A stretch of 64,000 bases of DNA, taken from NCBI GenBank assembly GCA_009823395.1, contig CM020509.1:22791897-22855896 (forward strand), read 5' to 3'. Every line of letters starts with the position of its first letter. The stretch's first letter is position 1. This document shows, in pieces, positions 12,571 to 25,080 of this stretch. This stretch comes from Thamnaconus septentrionalis. Taxonomy: Eukaryota; Chordata; Actinopteri; Tetraodontiformes; Monacanthidae. Under the pieces are notes generated by a model. The model had not been told where the DNA came from and did no database searches. It saw nothing but the letters and a program-made list of their open reading frames with translations. A program made the position numbers and the translations under genes.

Positions 12571-13722
12571 GCTTTTCCACTTTTCTGAGCTTTAAAAACT
12601 GTTACAATGTTTAACCCTATCGTCAAACGATCGAAAATCGTCAAATAATGAGGTTCATGCGTTTGGATGTGAGCGCTGCAAATTGTTGGGCATGGTTCTA
12701 AACGCTCTGTTCACAGAGATTTTTTCAACACTGGGAACGCAATGACGTGGTTGCGTTCCAGAGCTCCTGTCATGGCCAAGCTCAGACACACTCTCGGACT
12801 GGTTCCGCCCTCCCCCGCTCTGCCCCAGAAGTGATGTCGCAATGCGCTGCTCCAAGAAAATGTTTTATCGCTGTCAGAGAAATTGAAAAAAAAAAAAAAT
12901 AATACCGGCCGACTACTGAAGCACCAATGACCACAACCGTCGGAGTGGAACGAACAGAGAAAATGTTGGAGGTTTGTTCAGCCTAATGCGGATGCGATGG
13001 AACACCGGTCCACGGGAGTGAGACGGGCTCGACTCGGCCCCCGGTGGACGACGAGAGAATAGTCAGCCACGGCAATATTTGAAAACATGTATGAGGACTG
13101 TGAGTGTACTGTGACCTCGAGCAACATTAGCTTTAAGACTACTTGCATCGTACAACCGCTAAATCGTGTTGATGAACTGTTAGCCACCACCGCTAACTCC
13201 GTGCTCTGCTTGTTATGTGTGTTGTGTTCGCTGGCAGCGAAACTGAAGAGGCAGCGATTTTGACTCGCAAGTTTCACTCCTTATAGCTATTTTCACGCTG
13301 CCAGCATGTTAACATGGGTTGTATAGAGCTCTTCCTGCTTTGTGCTTTGTGTGGACTTAAGTTGTGCAGATATTCTTGTCTAATAATAAACGACTCTATG
13401 ACTGAAGTCATTGTTTCAGCGTCCATATTTTCTCTGCTAGGACAGTGTTTTGATACAAGTCAACAGTATGAAACGAAATCATTCTAAGCCCTATTAAAAT
13501 GTCTCGCAAAAATACAAAACAAAAACATGGTCAGTACACAAAGTAAAATATATTTCCGGGGACACGGAAGGCACAAAAAACGTCCAGGGACCTTCGGTTC
13601 GCCTTGCAGCCGTAACTCAGCCCACACTGGGTCCGTACGAAGCTGGATTAGCCGGTAAACAGCTGCTAAAAGGGTGAAGCCTAAGTTGTTGACGCTAAGT
13701 GTTTAAATTGTGCCGGTTTAAG
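12557..13722 (+). repeat. Left inverted arm of the TTAA element
   Basis: Matches, as reverse complement, the right arm 16526-17626. Shared landmarks include 'ttgttgggcatggttctaaa' (12,683), the tract around 13,085-13,210 and the tract around 13,545-13,690. The arms differ by scattered substitutions and small indels, so they are not perfectly homogenised. Confidence 0.85.
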
Positions 13723-13789
13723 CCCTGGTCCCACACTCACCCGTTGCCAGATTGTCCGCTAACTTTATGACCTTCCAGCGTTTCCTGTT

Positions 13790-13828
<39 letters not shown>

Positions 13829-14060
13829 CCCGCGCGCCCGATCTCGACCTGTTTTCTGCCCCTGACCTGCACCCTGCGTTCCTGTCCCGGTAACCCGACC
13901 TCGCTTCTGTGTCCGAACAGCCTGCTCTGCCGCCGTCCCAGAGAACTGACCTGCCTTACGTCCCTGACCACAAGCTTTTGCCAACGCCTCCTGAGCTACA
14001 GGCGCAGAGGTCTAGCAGCGAGCCACCAGGCTGCTTAGCTGCTGCTCTCCGGCTCTAGCC
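13715..14060 (+). mobile_element. LTR-like pyrimidine-rich block with (CCTG)n
   Basis: C/T-rich sequence resembling the U5 or leader part of fish Gypsy LTRs, with about ten CCTG units at 13,791-13,830. No paired LTR or primer site seen. Assignment is weak. Confidence 0.3.
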
Positions 14061-14097
14061 GCCAGCACAACTCTCTTCTGATTGTTTGTCTGTCCAG

Positions 14098-15257
14098 TGC
14101 TGTGACTCAATTCAGGGTCTGCACCTTTCAAACCGAGTGTCCTCCGTCTGAATGAAGTGTTCTTCGAGGACCCAGCCTAGAAGGACGGACCAAACCCCGC
14201 CTCCCCGGTAACCACCCGGGACGGTCTAGCCTTCGACGTATTTCCTCGTTGCGTTACCGCCGTTGGCCATTGGTTCGCCATCTAACGATGTCGTTCGATA
14301 TTCAAATAAATAAAAACCCAATGTTAAAACTGCATATTTTATGTGAAATTTCAATACTTAAATTTATATGAAGTATATTTACCAGTACATGCCGCTACTT
14401 TCAGCTGACTTCCCAAGATCTCACGATGCTTTGCAGCAGCACGCAAAGCATCATGGGATACATAAATACGCGAAGGATAGTTGCGGTGCATCGTTCGAAT
14501 CGGCTTAAACGAGTGCGTATTTCCGAGTACGCATTTTGAGCGTCCTATGCACCCTCGGGAATTGGGACAAGCCTTCGCGCAGTACGCTGACGCAACTTCC
14601 TTTCAAAATGCGCACTTCAAGGACGCAGACCCTGAATTGAGACACAGCACATATGAGTAGGACGACCGGACCAAGATGGCGGCCGTATTTCTTGCTGCGC
14701 AGCGCCCCAGGCGGCGTCTAGCCTTTATTATGTCTATGGTCCCAATTCCCAAGGGTCCTTAGGACGCTCAAAATGCGTACTCGGAAATGCGCCCTCGTTT
14801 TAGCCGATTCCACGGATACACCGCTACTATCCTTCGCGTACTTGAGCATCCCATGATGCCTTGCGTGCTGCTGAAAAGCATCGTAGGATCCTGGGAAGTC
14901 AGCTGAAATTAGCTGCATGTACTGGTCAAGACACGACATATAAATTTAAGTATTGAAGTTTCACATAAAGTATCCAGTTTTTAACGTAAGATTTTACTTA
15001 TTTGATCATCCAACGGCATCGCTAGATGGCAAACCAATGGTTAGCTTGATACTATAAAAACGTCAATTCCGGGGTTGGCCAGCCGGAGGGAACGGTGCTG
15101 ACGAAACGAGGAAATACGCCGAAGGCTAGACTGTCCCGAGTGGTTACCGGGGAGGCGGGGTTTGATCCGTCCTTCGAGGCTGGGTACTCGAAGAACGCTT
15201 CATTCAGACGGAGGACACTCCGTTTGAAGGGTGCAGACCCAGAATTGAGACACAGCA
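14098..15257. mobile_element. Palindromic MITE nested in the TTAA element
   Basis: Ends are inverted copies: TGCTGTG(A)CTCAATTCAGGG at 14098 and its complement ending CAGAATTGAGACACAGCA at 15257. The inverted match extends inward for more than 150 bp (tctgaatgaagtgttcttcg near 14,149 against cgaagaacgcttcattcaga near 15,189). An inner pair of inverted arms lies at about 14,398-14,600 and 14,738-14,940. A third copy of the terminal sequence sits at 14,626-14,650, so one element probably inserted in another. No coding capacity. Confidence 0.72.
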
Positions 15258-15462
15258 TGGCTGTAACTGCACTGTGCAACTTTCACGCACGAGCCGACAC
15301 GCCTTCCTGTGTCGCCATTACATATTGGACCAATCACTTTACGGGGCGCCCGGGGGAACTAATGTTTTCACGTCGGAACTTTGACAGGGGCAAAAAGAAG
15401 AATTCAGGAGTCCGGCGGTGGCCAGTGTTCTTAGTTGTTGGACACTTTTGGCTGTAGAATAC

Positions 15463-15662
<200 letters not shown>

Positions 15663-16525
15663 CTTTATTAAATTGACAAACATTAGAATTTACACATAAC
15701 AGGAGACAAATTATACTTGGCGTCATACCGACATACCCACAACGGAGGTGAAGAGCTGCTGACGTCATTTTCCTGCGCCGCGCACTTACTTTGCGATGGC
15801 GATTTCGTTTTCGAGTCGTGGTAACTCTTGTGCAGGGCAGGACCACGAATATTAAAAAGCAATGCCCTCAGTTTTCTTTTTGATTGTGTCATAAAAGGTG
15901 CAACATGAATAAGAAAATGAAAATGCATATAGCTATATTTATTAATGATTTTAATTATGAGTCAAATAATGCAGCTTCGTTCTTAAAATGAAAAAGCAAA
16001 AAAGAGAATGTTGGTTTTGATATCACAAAAAGTGGTGTGCGAAAGGTCAAACATTATTTGCACAACAGAAATGCGTCAAGCTGGTGAGAGGAATGTTCAA
16101 GTTTTATGTTGTTTCAGTGAAGCTGAAAAAACCTATTTTGTCACCATTTTGTCTGGGTGGGGGGCCATGAAAAATGTTTTCCTCCAAGGTGGGGCGTGAC
16201 GGAGAAAGTTTGAGAACCACTGCTTAAAGGTGACCAATTCTTCTCATTTTGGGGCCTTTGTATTTGATTTCTGGCTCCTCCAGAGCAGCAACACACGATT
16301 CCCCGCACTGAAAGCTTTGTAGATCTGTGTATCTCGCTGCTCGTTTCCTTGTATTTCCTGCATCCTGTGAAAACGGTCTGTTTTACTTCACTCCACCACC
16401 GACCTCCTCTGTGTCTGCCTTCAGCCCAGCTACTCCGCTGTGATTGGTCACACTCTTGGTCGCTGCTGAGCCAAACTTCCTCAGTGTGCCGGTGCGGGAG
16501 TTGAGAGTAAACGGCAAACTTTAGG
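15663..16525. mobile_element. hAT-like MITE remnant and unassigned spacer
   Basis: At 16,209-16,222 the sequence TTTGAGAACCACTG is the complement of the CAGTGGTTCTCAAA start shared by many vertebrate hAT elements, so a hAT-derived fragment probably ends there. Its other end could not be located. The rest of the interval is unassigned. Confidence 0.4.
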
Positions 16526-17626
16526 AAACCGTCACAATTTAAACACTTACCGTCAGGAAGGCTTCACCCTTTACAGCTGTTTACCGGCTAATCCAGCTTC
16601 GTACGGACCCAGTGTGGGCGGAGTTACGGCCGCAACGTGGACCGAAGGTCCTTGGACGTTTTTTGTGCCTTCCGTGTCCCCGGAAATATATTTTACTTTG
16701 TGTACTGATTGGGGTTTTGTTTTGTATTTTTGCGAGACATTTTAATAGGGCTTTGAATTATTTAGTTTCATGCTGTTGACTTGCATCAAAACACTGTCCT
16801 AACAGAGAAAATATGGACGCTGAAACGATCACTTGAGTCAGAGTTGTTTATTATTAGACAAGAATATCTGCACAACTTAAGTCCACACAAAGCACAAAGC
16901 AGGAAGAGCTCTATACAACCCATGTTAACATGCTGGCAGCGTGAAAATAGCTATAAGGAGTGAAACTTGCGAGTCAAAATCGCTGCCTCTTCAGTTTTGC
17001 TGCCAGCGAACACAACACATAACAAGCAGAGCACGGAATTAGCGGTGGTGGCTAACAGTTCATCAACACGATTCAGCGGTTGTACGTTGCAAGTAGTCTT
17101 AAAGCTAATGTTGCTCGAGGTCACAGTACACTCACAGTCCTCATACATGTTTTCAAATATTGCCGTGGCTGACTATTCTCTCGTCGTCCACCAGGGGGCC
17201 GAGTCAAGCCCATCTCCCTCAACCGGGTCGGTGTTCCATCGCATCCGCATTAGACTGAGCAAACCTCCAACATTTTCTCTGTTCGTTCTACTCTTTTTTT
17301 TTATTTCCCTGACACCGAAAAACTTTTCCTTGGAGCAGCGCACTGCGAGATAACTTGCGGGGCAGAGGGGAGGGGGGGGGACCAGTCCGAGAGTGTGTCT
17401 GAGCTGGGCCATTAAAGGAAATCCGGAACGCATTGACGTGAATGCGTTCCCAGTGTTGAAAAAACTCAATGAACAGAGCGTTCAGAACCATGCCCAACAA
17501 CTTGCAAGACTGACGTCCAAATGCATGAACCTCATTATTTGACTATTTTGCATCGTTTAACACCAGGATTCAACATTGTAACAGTATTTAGAGCTCAGAA
17601 AAGTGGAAAAGCATCATAGGTGCCCT
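16526..17626 (-). repeat. Right inverted arm of the TTAA element
   Basis: Reverse complement of 12557-13722; see that arm for shared landmarks. Its outer end, GCATCATAGGTGCCCT, abuts TTAA at 17627. Confidence 0.85.
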
Positions 17627-17630
17627 TTAA

Positions 17631-18663
17631 ATATACAGTGTTTAAAATTCTGCCATCTAGTGGTCAGATTTCAGTTTGCAGTGCTTACTTGCTGGCCCTC
17701 CCTCTCCCCTTCTTGCCAGAGAACTACGGTGGCCTTTTGCGCATCATAAAGGATGTGGTTGACAGCAAAGGTGTCTAGTTCTCTGTATAATGATAAAGTT
17801 CCATTAATACAAATATTACAACCATCTATTACCATCTTAACAATAATATGATTTCTCCAAGTTCAGTGGGCCGAATTAAAAAGCTCAATGGGCCATATAT
17901 GGCTCCCGGGCCGCAGTTTGCCCGTGCCTGATCTATTAGCATCACAATCAGTCATAGTCACAGCAGACAGTCGAGTGTTAGCATGATTTCTTCACACTGG
18001 CAGCATTTGGCCACCAGCACTGGCCAGCTAGTGCTAGCATTAGCCACCTGTATGAGCACTTAGATACTGGACTCAGCAGAAGGTCAAGGGTCAATGCAGG
18101 TTCTATCATGTCAGTCAGTTCAGTATTGATGAGCAAGATGCAGAAAAGATTCCACTGCATTTCAGTCACTTAATAACCATTTGTTCTCAGCATTTGGTTT
18201 ATTAGGTTCCAGCCTCCAACCATCAATATGAAACTGTCTCTCCAACTGATCTTCCCAACCAGCAGCCTACAAAAATGGCGGTGCAAGATGGCCACGACAT
18301 TTGACCTTCTGTCTGTTTCTATAAAGAACCGTTCTGACGGCAGGAAAACCAGAGGACTTTTATTTTATACTATATACTATATTCAAAGACTTCAAACTAT
18401 ATTGATGGTTGTATATGAAGCTTTCAGCAATAAATCTGCACTGATTTTACACACTGAACCTCTGAGGCAAAATGAATAAATGATTTTTAACAGATGATCA
18501 GGTCACATGACTAAACAGGTTGATATAAAATATTTTATTGTGGTGATTCATTATTTTAGTATTATTTTTGTGTTGTTTTTTTTTTTTTTCTTTAATGGCC
18601 AATATAATGTTATAGACATTAAGCATTTTTAATTTGATACACCATCATTTATTCTTTATTCAG
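17631..18663. other. Repeat fragments and intron-like sequence before second NLR copy
   Basis: No gene seen. Around 17,870-17,935, 'gggccatatatggctcccgggccgcagtttgcccgtgcctga' (split here as two motifs, ggctcccgggccgcag and tttgcccgtgcctga) resembles the end of a hAT family common in vertebrates. The final bases 'tcatttattctttattcag' form the acceptor for the next LRR exon. Confidence 0.45.
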
Positions 18664-18837
18664 GTTGAAGGGCTGCTGGTTGTCAGAGATCAGCTGTGAT
18701 TGGCTGCTCTCAGCTCTGAAGTCCAACCCCTCCCACCTCAGAGAGCTTGACTTTGGTTGGAACCAGCTGCAGGATTCAGGAGTGAAGGTGCTAAGTGGTT
18801 TTCTGCAGAGTCCAGACTGTAAACTGGAGACTCTGAA
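18664..18837 (+). CDS. NLR LRR exon of a second, partial gene copy
   Basis: A 174-nt open LRR exon: [40 protein letters not shown], then SPDCKLETL. It corresponds to the exon at 9400, and its downstream intron (gtcagtact.ggtttggaaccag) is the same sequence. The last exonic base is A instead of G (ctgaa|gtcagt), which may weaken the donor and changes the split codon. No NACHT exon is linked to it in this window. Confidence 0.8.
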
Positions 18838-19194
18838 GTCAGTACTTGGTTTGGAACCAGTGGATGATGGTTTCAGCACCAAACACAGTTCATCACACAT
18901 TTTGAATAAACATTGAACTGAAGGTTTATTCATATCAAAATGACATCTAGAAATATGAAAACTTCATTTTGTTCATGTTTAAAGTAAAAAACAAAACAAA
19001 AAACAGGTCATCAGTGGTCATGTGACCAAACATCATTCGACATCATTAGTTTTGGACTGAGGATTTAATTTCAAGGTGACATTTTCTTTATTTGCAGATT
19101 TTGAAGTCGACATTTCACTTTGATTTTCAGAGTGATGACACCCTGGAAAAACTCTCCATCATTATAAACTCTCCATCATTTATTCTCTAGTCAG

Positions 19195-19361
19195 GTTGGA
19201 GGGCTGCTGGTTGTCAGAACTCAACTGTGATTGGCTGCTCTCAGCTCTGGAGTCCAACCCCTCCCACCTCAGACACCTGGACCTCACTGGGAACCACCTG
19301 AAGGCTTCATCAGTGAAGCCACTGATGGATCTTGTCCACAGCAGAGACTGCAGAGTGTGAG
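19195..19361 (+). pseudogene. NLR LRR exon, second copy, 7-nt frameshift deletion
   Basis: The counterpart of the exon at 9939 ([40 protein letters not shown], then MDLVHSRD). It is 167 nt instead of 174. The missing bases lie near 19,346, where the first copy reads GACTATCAACTGGAGAGTG and this copy reads GACTGCAGAGTG. The deletion brings a TGA into frame at 19358-19360. Flanking introns still match the first copy closely, so this is a decayed duplicate. Confidence 0.85.
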
Positions 19362-19746
19362 GTCAGTACTGGTTTGGAAGCAGTGGATGATGGTTCCAGC
19401 ACCAAAGCCAGTTGATCCCACAGCAGAGGTCCAGTGTTCCCAGTCACAGTGTGAGAGGAGGATGGTGACGTCCAGCTGCTCCTCATTCATCCAACATCTG
19501 CTGCCAAACTGCTTCTTCTCTCAGTTCAACACTCAATTATTGATCAGTTCATCTTCATCAGGCCTCAGTATCAGTCCAACACTCCATGGTCACATGACCT
19601 TCATATGTTCCACACTTGACATGTGACTGAGAGTCTGCTTCTTCTCACCAGTCACTCCATCATCTCCATCAACAGTCAACATCTCAGTGATGATGCGTTC
19701 AAGGACCGTGAGTCCTGACTCCTGCTGTCTCTTCTTCTCTCTACAG

Positions 19747-19762
19747 CTGGTGGTCACCTTGA
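19747..19762 (+). CDS. Terminal NLR exon, second copy
   Basis: Acceptor 'tcttctctctacag' ends at 19746. In the ancestral phase the exon reads SWWSP then TGA at 19760-19762, paralleling RWKKY-stop at 10422. Because the preceding exon is frameshifted this frame would not be reached. Confidence 0.45.
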
Positions 19763-20011
19763 GGGAGGATGAGGAGGAGAGTGAAGAGTAGAGCTCCATC
19801 TAGTGGTGGCTGACAGAACTACAACAAGTGGAGCTAAACATTAAGCTGCTTGCACACACACAGTTTCTGTGGGCGTGTCACAGCCTTTGACCCCAGTGGA
19901 GCCTGGTGGCTGGCGGACTGGTTCTCCCTACAAGCTGCTGTGGTTACTGGGAGAGACGTCCCAGAAGCCACTGGTGGAGCTGAATACTCAGTGGAAGAAG
20001 CAGGACTCGGG

Positions 20012-20694
20012 GCCAATTCCAATTCCTCCCTTAACTCCTCAATCTCAACCCTCGCCCTTAATCCTCAATCTTTGGCCCTCAATCTTGGCCGTCAAAAATA
20101 AGTGTAAGGGCTATCTTGTGGCTTAGAAATGTGACACCCCTTAAGTGCAGTTACGTCTTCAGACTGTGGGGGGCGGCCTTACGCCAAAGCTACGTCCAGT
20201 CTGTCAAGAAGACGACGATGACGAAGAAGAAGGAGACGAAAAAGATGACGACGAAAAAGAAGAAGTCCTCCGTTGCTACACAACGAGGTATAAAAGTAAC
20301 GTGAAGCCGGGACCGCCGGTCCGGCTGACAAGCATCGTAAAGTAAAAAAAAAAGAAATGTTACGCAACAACGATGTCAATAATCCATAAAAAAGTCTTAA
20401 ACTAAGACAATAAAATGGTTTTGTAATATTTATATCTTTATTAACTAAGAAAATACTTCCATTTGAAGCTCGCTTTTTTCATCGCCATTTTTCGAAGATG
20501 TCTTGGCGAAAATACACAATGCCTTCTGGGTAGCCCTTACTGCCAAGGGTGGTGCCGGAGAATCTCAATATTGAGGGCGATACAGCCCTTAAACTTGTCC
20601 CTCAACTTGACGTTCTGAGAATCGGGATAGCACTTGCACTTCGCGGGAGCGCGCATTTTTGAGATTGAGGGTTAAGGGAGGAATTGGAGTTCAC
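20012..20694. mobile_element. MITE, about 680 bp
   Basis: Terminal inverted repeats: GGCCAATTCCAATTCCTCCC followed by TTAA at 20,012 and the complement TTAAGGGAGGAATTGGAGTT ending about 20,691. The interior includes 'ctcaatctcaac' and 'gagattgagggtt', continuing the inverted match. A purine-rich GAC/GAA run at 20,205-20,265 and a TATAAA-like 'ggtataaaag' at 20,287 are internal. No transposase; family not determined. Confidence 0.68.
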
Positions 20695-20851
20695 CCTTGG
20701 AGATGGAGGCCGGAGCAGATGGATCTCAGCATGAAGCCTCCTTTTCACTTTGGATCAAAGGTTCTGGTTGTGTGCCGCCACTTTCAATGTTGCTTCTGAG
20801 CTCATTGGTTGTTCCTGGTTGGTTGCACCTGGTTGGTTGAACAACTTTCTA

Positions 20852-20857
20852 AATAAA
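20852..20857 (+). terminator. AATAAA polyadenylation signal
   Basis: Lies about 1.1 kb beyond the terminal exon of the second NLR copy (about 0.4 kb if the MITE is subtracted). It could be the ancestral 3' end signal of that copy; no direct evidence of use. Confidence 0.3.
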
Positions 20858-21156
20858 GTTTTTGAAAAACATATTCCTTGTTTGTTTTTACTCCTTTCAG
20901 TCTCCAGCAGGCCTCCTCGGTCAAAATGAACTGAAAAAATCCACTAAACGTCGACCATCCAATCACAGTTCAGCATGAGATGGAGCGGTAGAAAGCAAAA
21001 TCTTATTATGTCTGAAAAAACTGGAAAAAAACAACATATTACATCCAAAATATGTTGTGTTTTGTCTGCGACAGAATCAGTCTCTGTGGCCAGTGGCATG
21101 TGAGACTCGATCAGTCCTGTGAAGAAGGTTCATTAGCACACAGTCCATCTGAAAAT

Positions 21157-24100
21157 TAGGGGTGTAAATTGCAGCCTTCATGGCGATTCGATTCGATTTA
21201 GATTTCTTAAGCCTCCGATTCCATTATTTTTGATACCTCAGAATTCCCCCTCGATTTGATTCGATTCAATTCGATTCTCAAAATTTTTGCAATATTAAAG
21301 TTTCGAAGAAACCAACCAAAGGAATATAAAATTTGCATTTTATTCAATTTGCTTCACACAATAACAGTGCAAACTGCATTAAAAAAAAAGAAAATAAAGT
21401 GAAGTCTAGTGTCTACTATACAGAGACAGCAAGTCTTTTTCCACTATAAAAAAGGCTGATCTTTCAAGTACATCAGTCCTACTCTTGCTTTTTAAACAAA
21501 TGATTATATTTCAAAATCATCACTGTATCTCTCTGAGAATGAGGTAATTGTGGTCACACATGGTCTAACTCTGACCTATAGCAGCAGGTGCACAGAACAG
21601 TTACTCAACAAAAAAGAACACTATAGTGCAAATAAATCAGTCCTGCTCTTGCTTTTGACACAACTGGTAAACTATTATTATTCACATATTTTTGAGCTAT
21701 AGCAGAAAATGCAAAACAGTTACTCAGAAAAATGAGTAATAGTGCAATAAGAACAAAAAGTAACAAAAATCAAGGACATGAGTCTTGTACAGTCCATTCA
21801 ATGTGAAAGAAACAAAAGCAAAACCAAAGAGATTGACATCTACAGTTCAAATTTGTCAATGGTGCTCTTTGACAGATTTTTCTTCAGAAAAACCAATTGG
21901 TCCACATGCTCACAAGACAATACACTACGCTCTAAACGTACTATGTCCCCTGCCGTGCTAAACACACGCTCAGATGGTACACTTGTACCCGGAATGCACA
22001 GGTAAGCCTTGGCCAGGTCTGCCATGAGAGGAAATTCTGTCTGGTGTGCTCTCCACCAGTCCAACACCTTACCATCTAAGCTTAAAGATCTGCAACATCT
22101 CTGTACTTGACAAGTTCATCATGGGCTAGCTCTCTTGAGCTTTTAATCCTGGCACTTGGGTCCCCTGTGAAGAAGGAGTTTCCAAATAGATCCTCCAACA
22201 TCTTGGACTTCTTGGAAACTGGAACAGATTCTAAAATGGCACAGAAAAAAACAAAAATGAGTCTTAACTGGAGTTGAATATATATATATATAAATAAAAA
22301 TACATTCACAATTTAGGACTTCTTACCTTCAGTTGTTGCAGCATCACACGCCTCATTTTTCTCCATCAGAATCTGGTCATGGGAGAAGTGAGGTGATGTG
22401 TGTTCAGTCAGGGCATCTGACTCCTTCTGTAAGCAGACAGACACACAGAATAGAAAGCTTTTTGTCATTACATTTAAAATATGAGATTACAGGTGACATT
22501 CCATTTGTGTTTAAGACAATAATAATATGACAACCAGATTAAAAAAAAGAGGATAGAGTAGAATATCGAAAAAGAATTGTTAAGATAAATTCCAAAAGTA
22601 ACAAATAACATTTAATAAATAGACAGGACCTATAGATTTATCAGAAATCACTGCAACACCATCACTATTAAATTATTACGATTCAAAATTAAGAAAGAAC
22701 TTACCCTCTTTTCCTTTAGCTGTGCTGCTTCTTCAGCAAGATTGTTGAAGATTTCGCTTATTTTGTCCTCGGTCAGGAAGGGAAGCTTTTTGAACCGGGG
22801 GTCCAAAGCAGCTGCCTTAAGTAAGAAATGCTCCTCTTTCACATACCGCTCTCTAATATCCTCAGCCATGAGTTGTTTCATTTGTTGGATTATGGGGCTA
22901 TCACCCGTCGTGACTTGGAAGTGATCCAACAATTTCATTCGAAGAGGTGCGATGACTGACACAGTGGGTTGCTTTTCCTCGCACATCAGGGTGGTAGCAG
23001 CTTTAAGTGGGGAGAGCAGACTCACCATTTCTTCGGCAGCTGAGACGTCACTTTCGCTGAGTGTATGCACGTCGTTTGGGCTTTTTCTGACTTTCTTATC
23101 AAGAAGTGTCGCCATCACCGCAGTTTGTTGTTCTATGTATCGTTCCAACATCTCGAACGAGCTGTTCCACCGGGTTTTTACGTCCGTTTTGAGTTTGTGC
23201 TGGGGAATGCCAAGCAGTTTCTGTTTCTCCTTTAACACGGCAGTCGCCACTGTACTGCGGTTTAAAAAAAACACACACACAGTTTTCCTCACGCGCACCA
23301 AAAGTCTGTCTGCTCCAGCACACTTCAGCCCGTCTTGTGTTGTCAGATTCAGTGTGTGAGCAAAGCATTTAATGTGTGGAGATAGCTCTGCCTCTTCGCC
23401 AGCTTTGTTCATATTTGATGCATTGTCTGTAACGAGGGCCGGTGTCTTGTCACTTATTAGCCATTCCTCGCATGCTCCTCTCAAAACCTCAGCTATGTTA
23501 TGCCCTGAGTGTGTCTCTTCCATAACCCGAGTCTGCAACACATAATTTTTCAGTTGCCAGTCATTATCGATGAAGTGGCACGTTACAGTTATGTAAGATT
23601 GCGTTGTGCACGATGTCCACCCATCAGAGGTTAAAGCTACTCTTGCAGCACACTTTAGATCCTGCAGGACTTCCTCACGAACTTTCCGGTACAGGTTCGG
23701 AATAAATGTCTCACTGAAGTGTTGACAGGAGGGTATGTTGTATCTCGGCTCAAGTACATCCAGTAGGTAACGAAAACCTTCGTTTTCAACAACACAATAA
23801 GGCCTCATATCTTTGCACATAAAAAACGCAATAGCTTTTGATATGTTTTTTTGCCTTTTTCGAAGTGCTGGGAAACTTCTGGGGGGAAAACGGGGTCAGC
23901 GATGTTGCCACGGAATCTCGTTTTTTCTCTGGGCAATCGCCATCAATGCCATGACGCCTTTTCAGGTGAGCTGAGAGGTTGGACGTATTGCTGCTGTATT
24001 TTAGGTAATGACAGTCTCTGCAAACGGCAACATCTCGTACCAATGCTCCGTTTGTTTTACTGAAGCCAAAATATTTCCACACCCAAGACTTACTGCTGGC

Positions 24101-24409
24101 TGGACTGTGTAACTCGCTTTGCTCCGTTTCTGCTGCATTATGCTCGCTCTCGAAAGACGCTACCCCACTGTTGGAAGTAAGTGTCAAGTTGAAGTGTGGG
24201 AAAGCTATCACGAGAGCGGTAGCACAGCGCCACACGCAGTATGGGAGTAGGGACTGCTTCTGAGTGGACGCTGAAAAAAAAAACAAAAACGGGCGAACAA
24301 GCAACAAAGTAGACGCATATAATCGATACATGTACGAACACATCGATGCATTGTATTGACGGCCGTAGAATCAATGCATTGATGCGAATCAATTAATTTT
24401 TACACCTAG
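21157..24409 (-). mobile_element. hAT DNA transposon (BED-finger type), nearly complete
   Basis: The ends are inverted: TAGGGGTGTAAATT at 21,157 and AATTTTTACACCTAG ending about 24,409. The 3.25-kb interior carries a three-exon transposase gene on the minus strand. I could not find a clean 8-bp target duplication, so the outer limits may be off by a few bases. Confidence 0.8.
21840..24250 (-). pseudogene. ZBED-type hAT transposase, three exons, two frameshifts
   Basis: Catalyses cut-and-paste transposition. Exon 1 (about 24,250 to 22,705) holds a BED zinc finger (SWVWKYFGF, VCRDC, LSAHLKRRHG), then FRYLLDVLEPRYNIPS, the first catalytic region TSDGWTS, VTDNASNMNKAG, CFAHTLNLTTQDGLK, TRWNSSFEMLERYIEQQ and ALDPRFKKLPF. 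Its donor is at 22,704. Exon 2 (22426-22327) encodes KESDALTEHTSPHFSHDQIL. Exon 3 (22230-21840) holds the dimerisation region VLDWWRAHQTEFPLMADLAK, IPGTSVPSERVFSTAGD and HVDQLVFLKKNL. Two frameshifts are visible: one in the A7 run near 23,847-23,853 just before FFMCKDMRP, and one near 22,085 between DVADL and LDGKVLDWW. The gene is otherwise remarkably whole, so the copy is young; either frameshift could be a sequencing error. Confidence 0.9.
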
Positions 24410-25080
24410 TTTGGACAGTGCCACTGATCCCTCTGGCCCTGCGCATTTCAAGACTTCCACTGGGGGGCGCCAGAGGACTGCAGGGGAGGCGACCGTGAAA
24501 ACTGCGGCATCATATTGAAAGTGAAGCCAAAGTTGAAGGAAAAGCAATAGTGTCCATAGTGATGATGAAAGTCTCTGACTACAGTTGATGATTTGATTGG
24601 AAGAATTGCACCATCAGCCTCAGAATGAAGACATTAGTTGACTGGAGAACTGGAGGAGGTTTCAATGGATTGAAAAATATGTTGAAAAATTTTCCGATAT
24701 TTATTCAAATGTGTTTCAAAGAGATGTTAAATTATGCAGATGTTAAAATGTGTTTAAAAATTATATTTAAGAACAAACACAAAGGATTATTAAAATGTTA
24801 TTAAAATATACACGTTTACGAACATACAAATGTGGAAGATGTTCACAAAAATACACATGTATATAACATTTATTGTTGAAACCTTTTTTTAATATACAAA
24901 GCAATGACAATAACAGTAATAATAGACCTACCTTGACCCCTGACCTCTGACCCTGACCCGTCTTGTTTCTCCTGGTTTCATTGGTTGTGGCTTCATTTGA
25001 TCAGTTTTCAGATTTGGTTTCTAAAAGGCTTCTGATGTTTTTAGCAGATTCATCAGGAGAACAACAAGCACAACTACAGT
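24410..25080. other. AT-rich spacer, no gene seen
   Basis: Mostly AT-rich, with a TGACCCC/TGACCTCTGACCC run at about 24,935-24,960. No coding signal. Confidence 0.5.

Noticed and set aside
22952..23359. Plus-strand 135-codon frame
   Set aside because: Antisense to the hAT transposase core.
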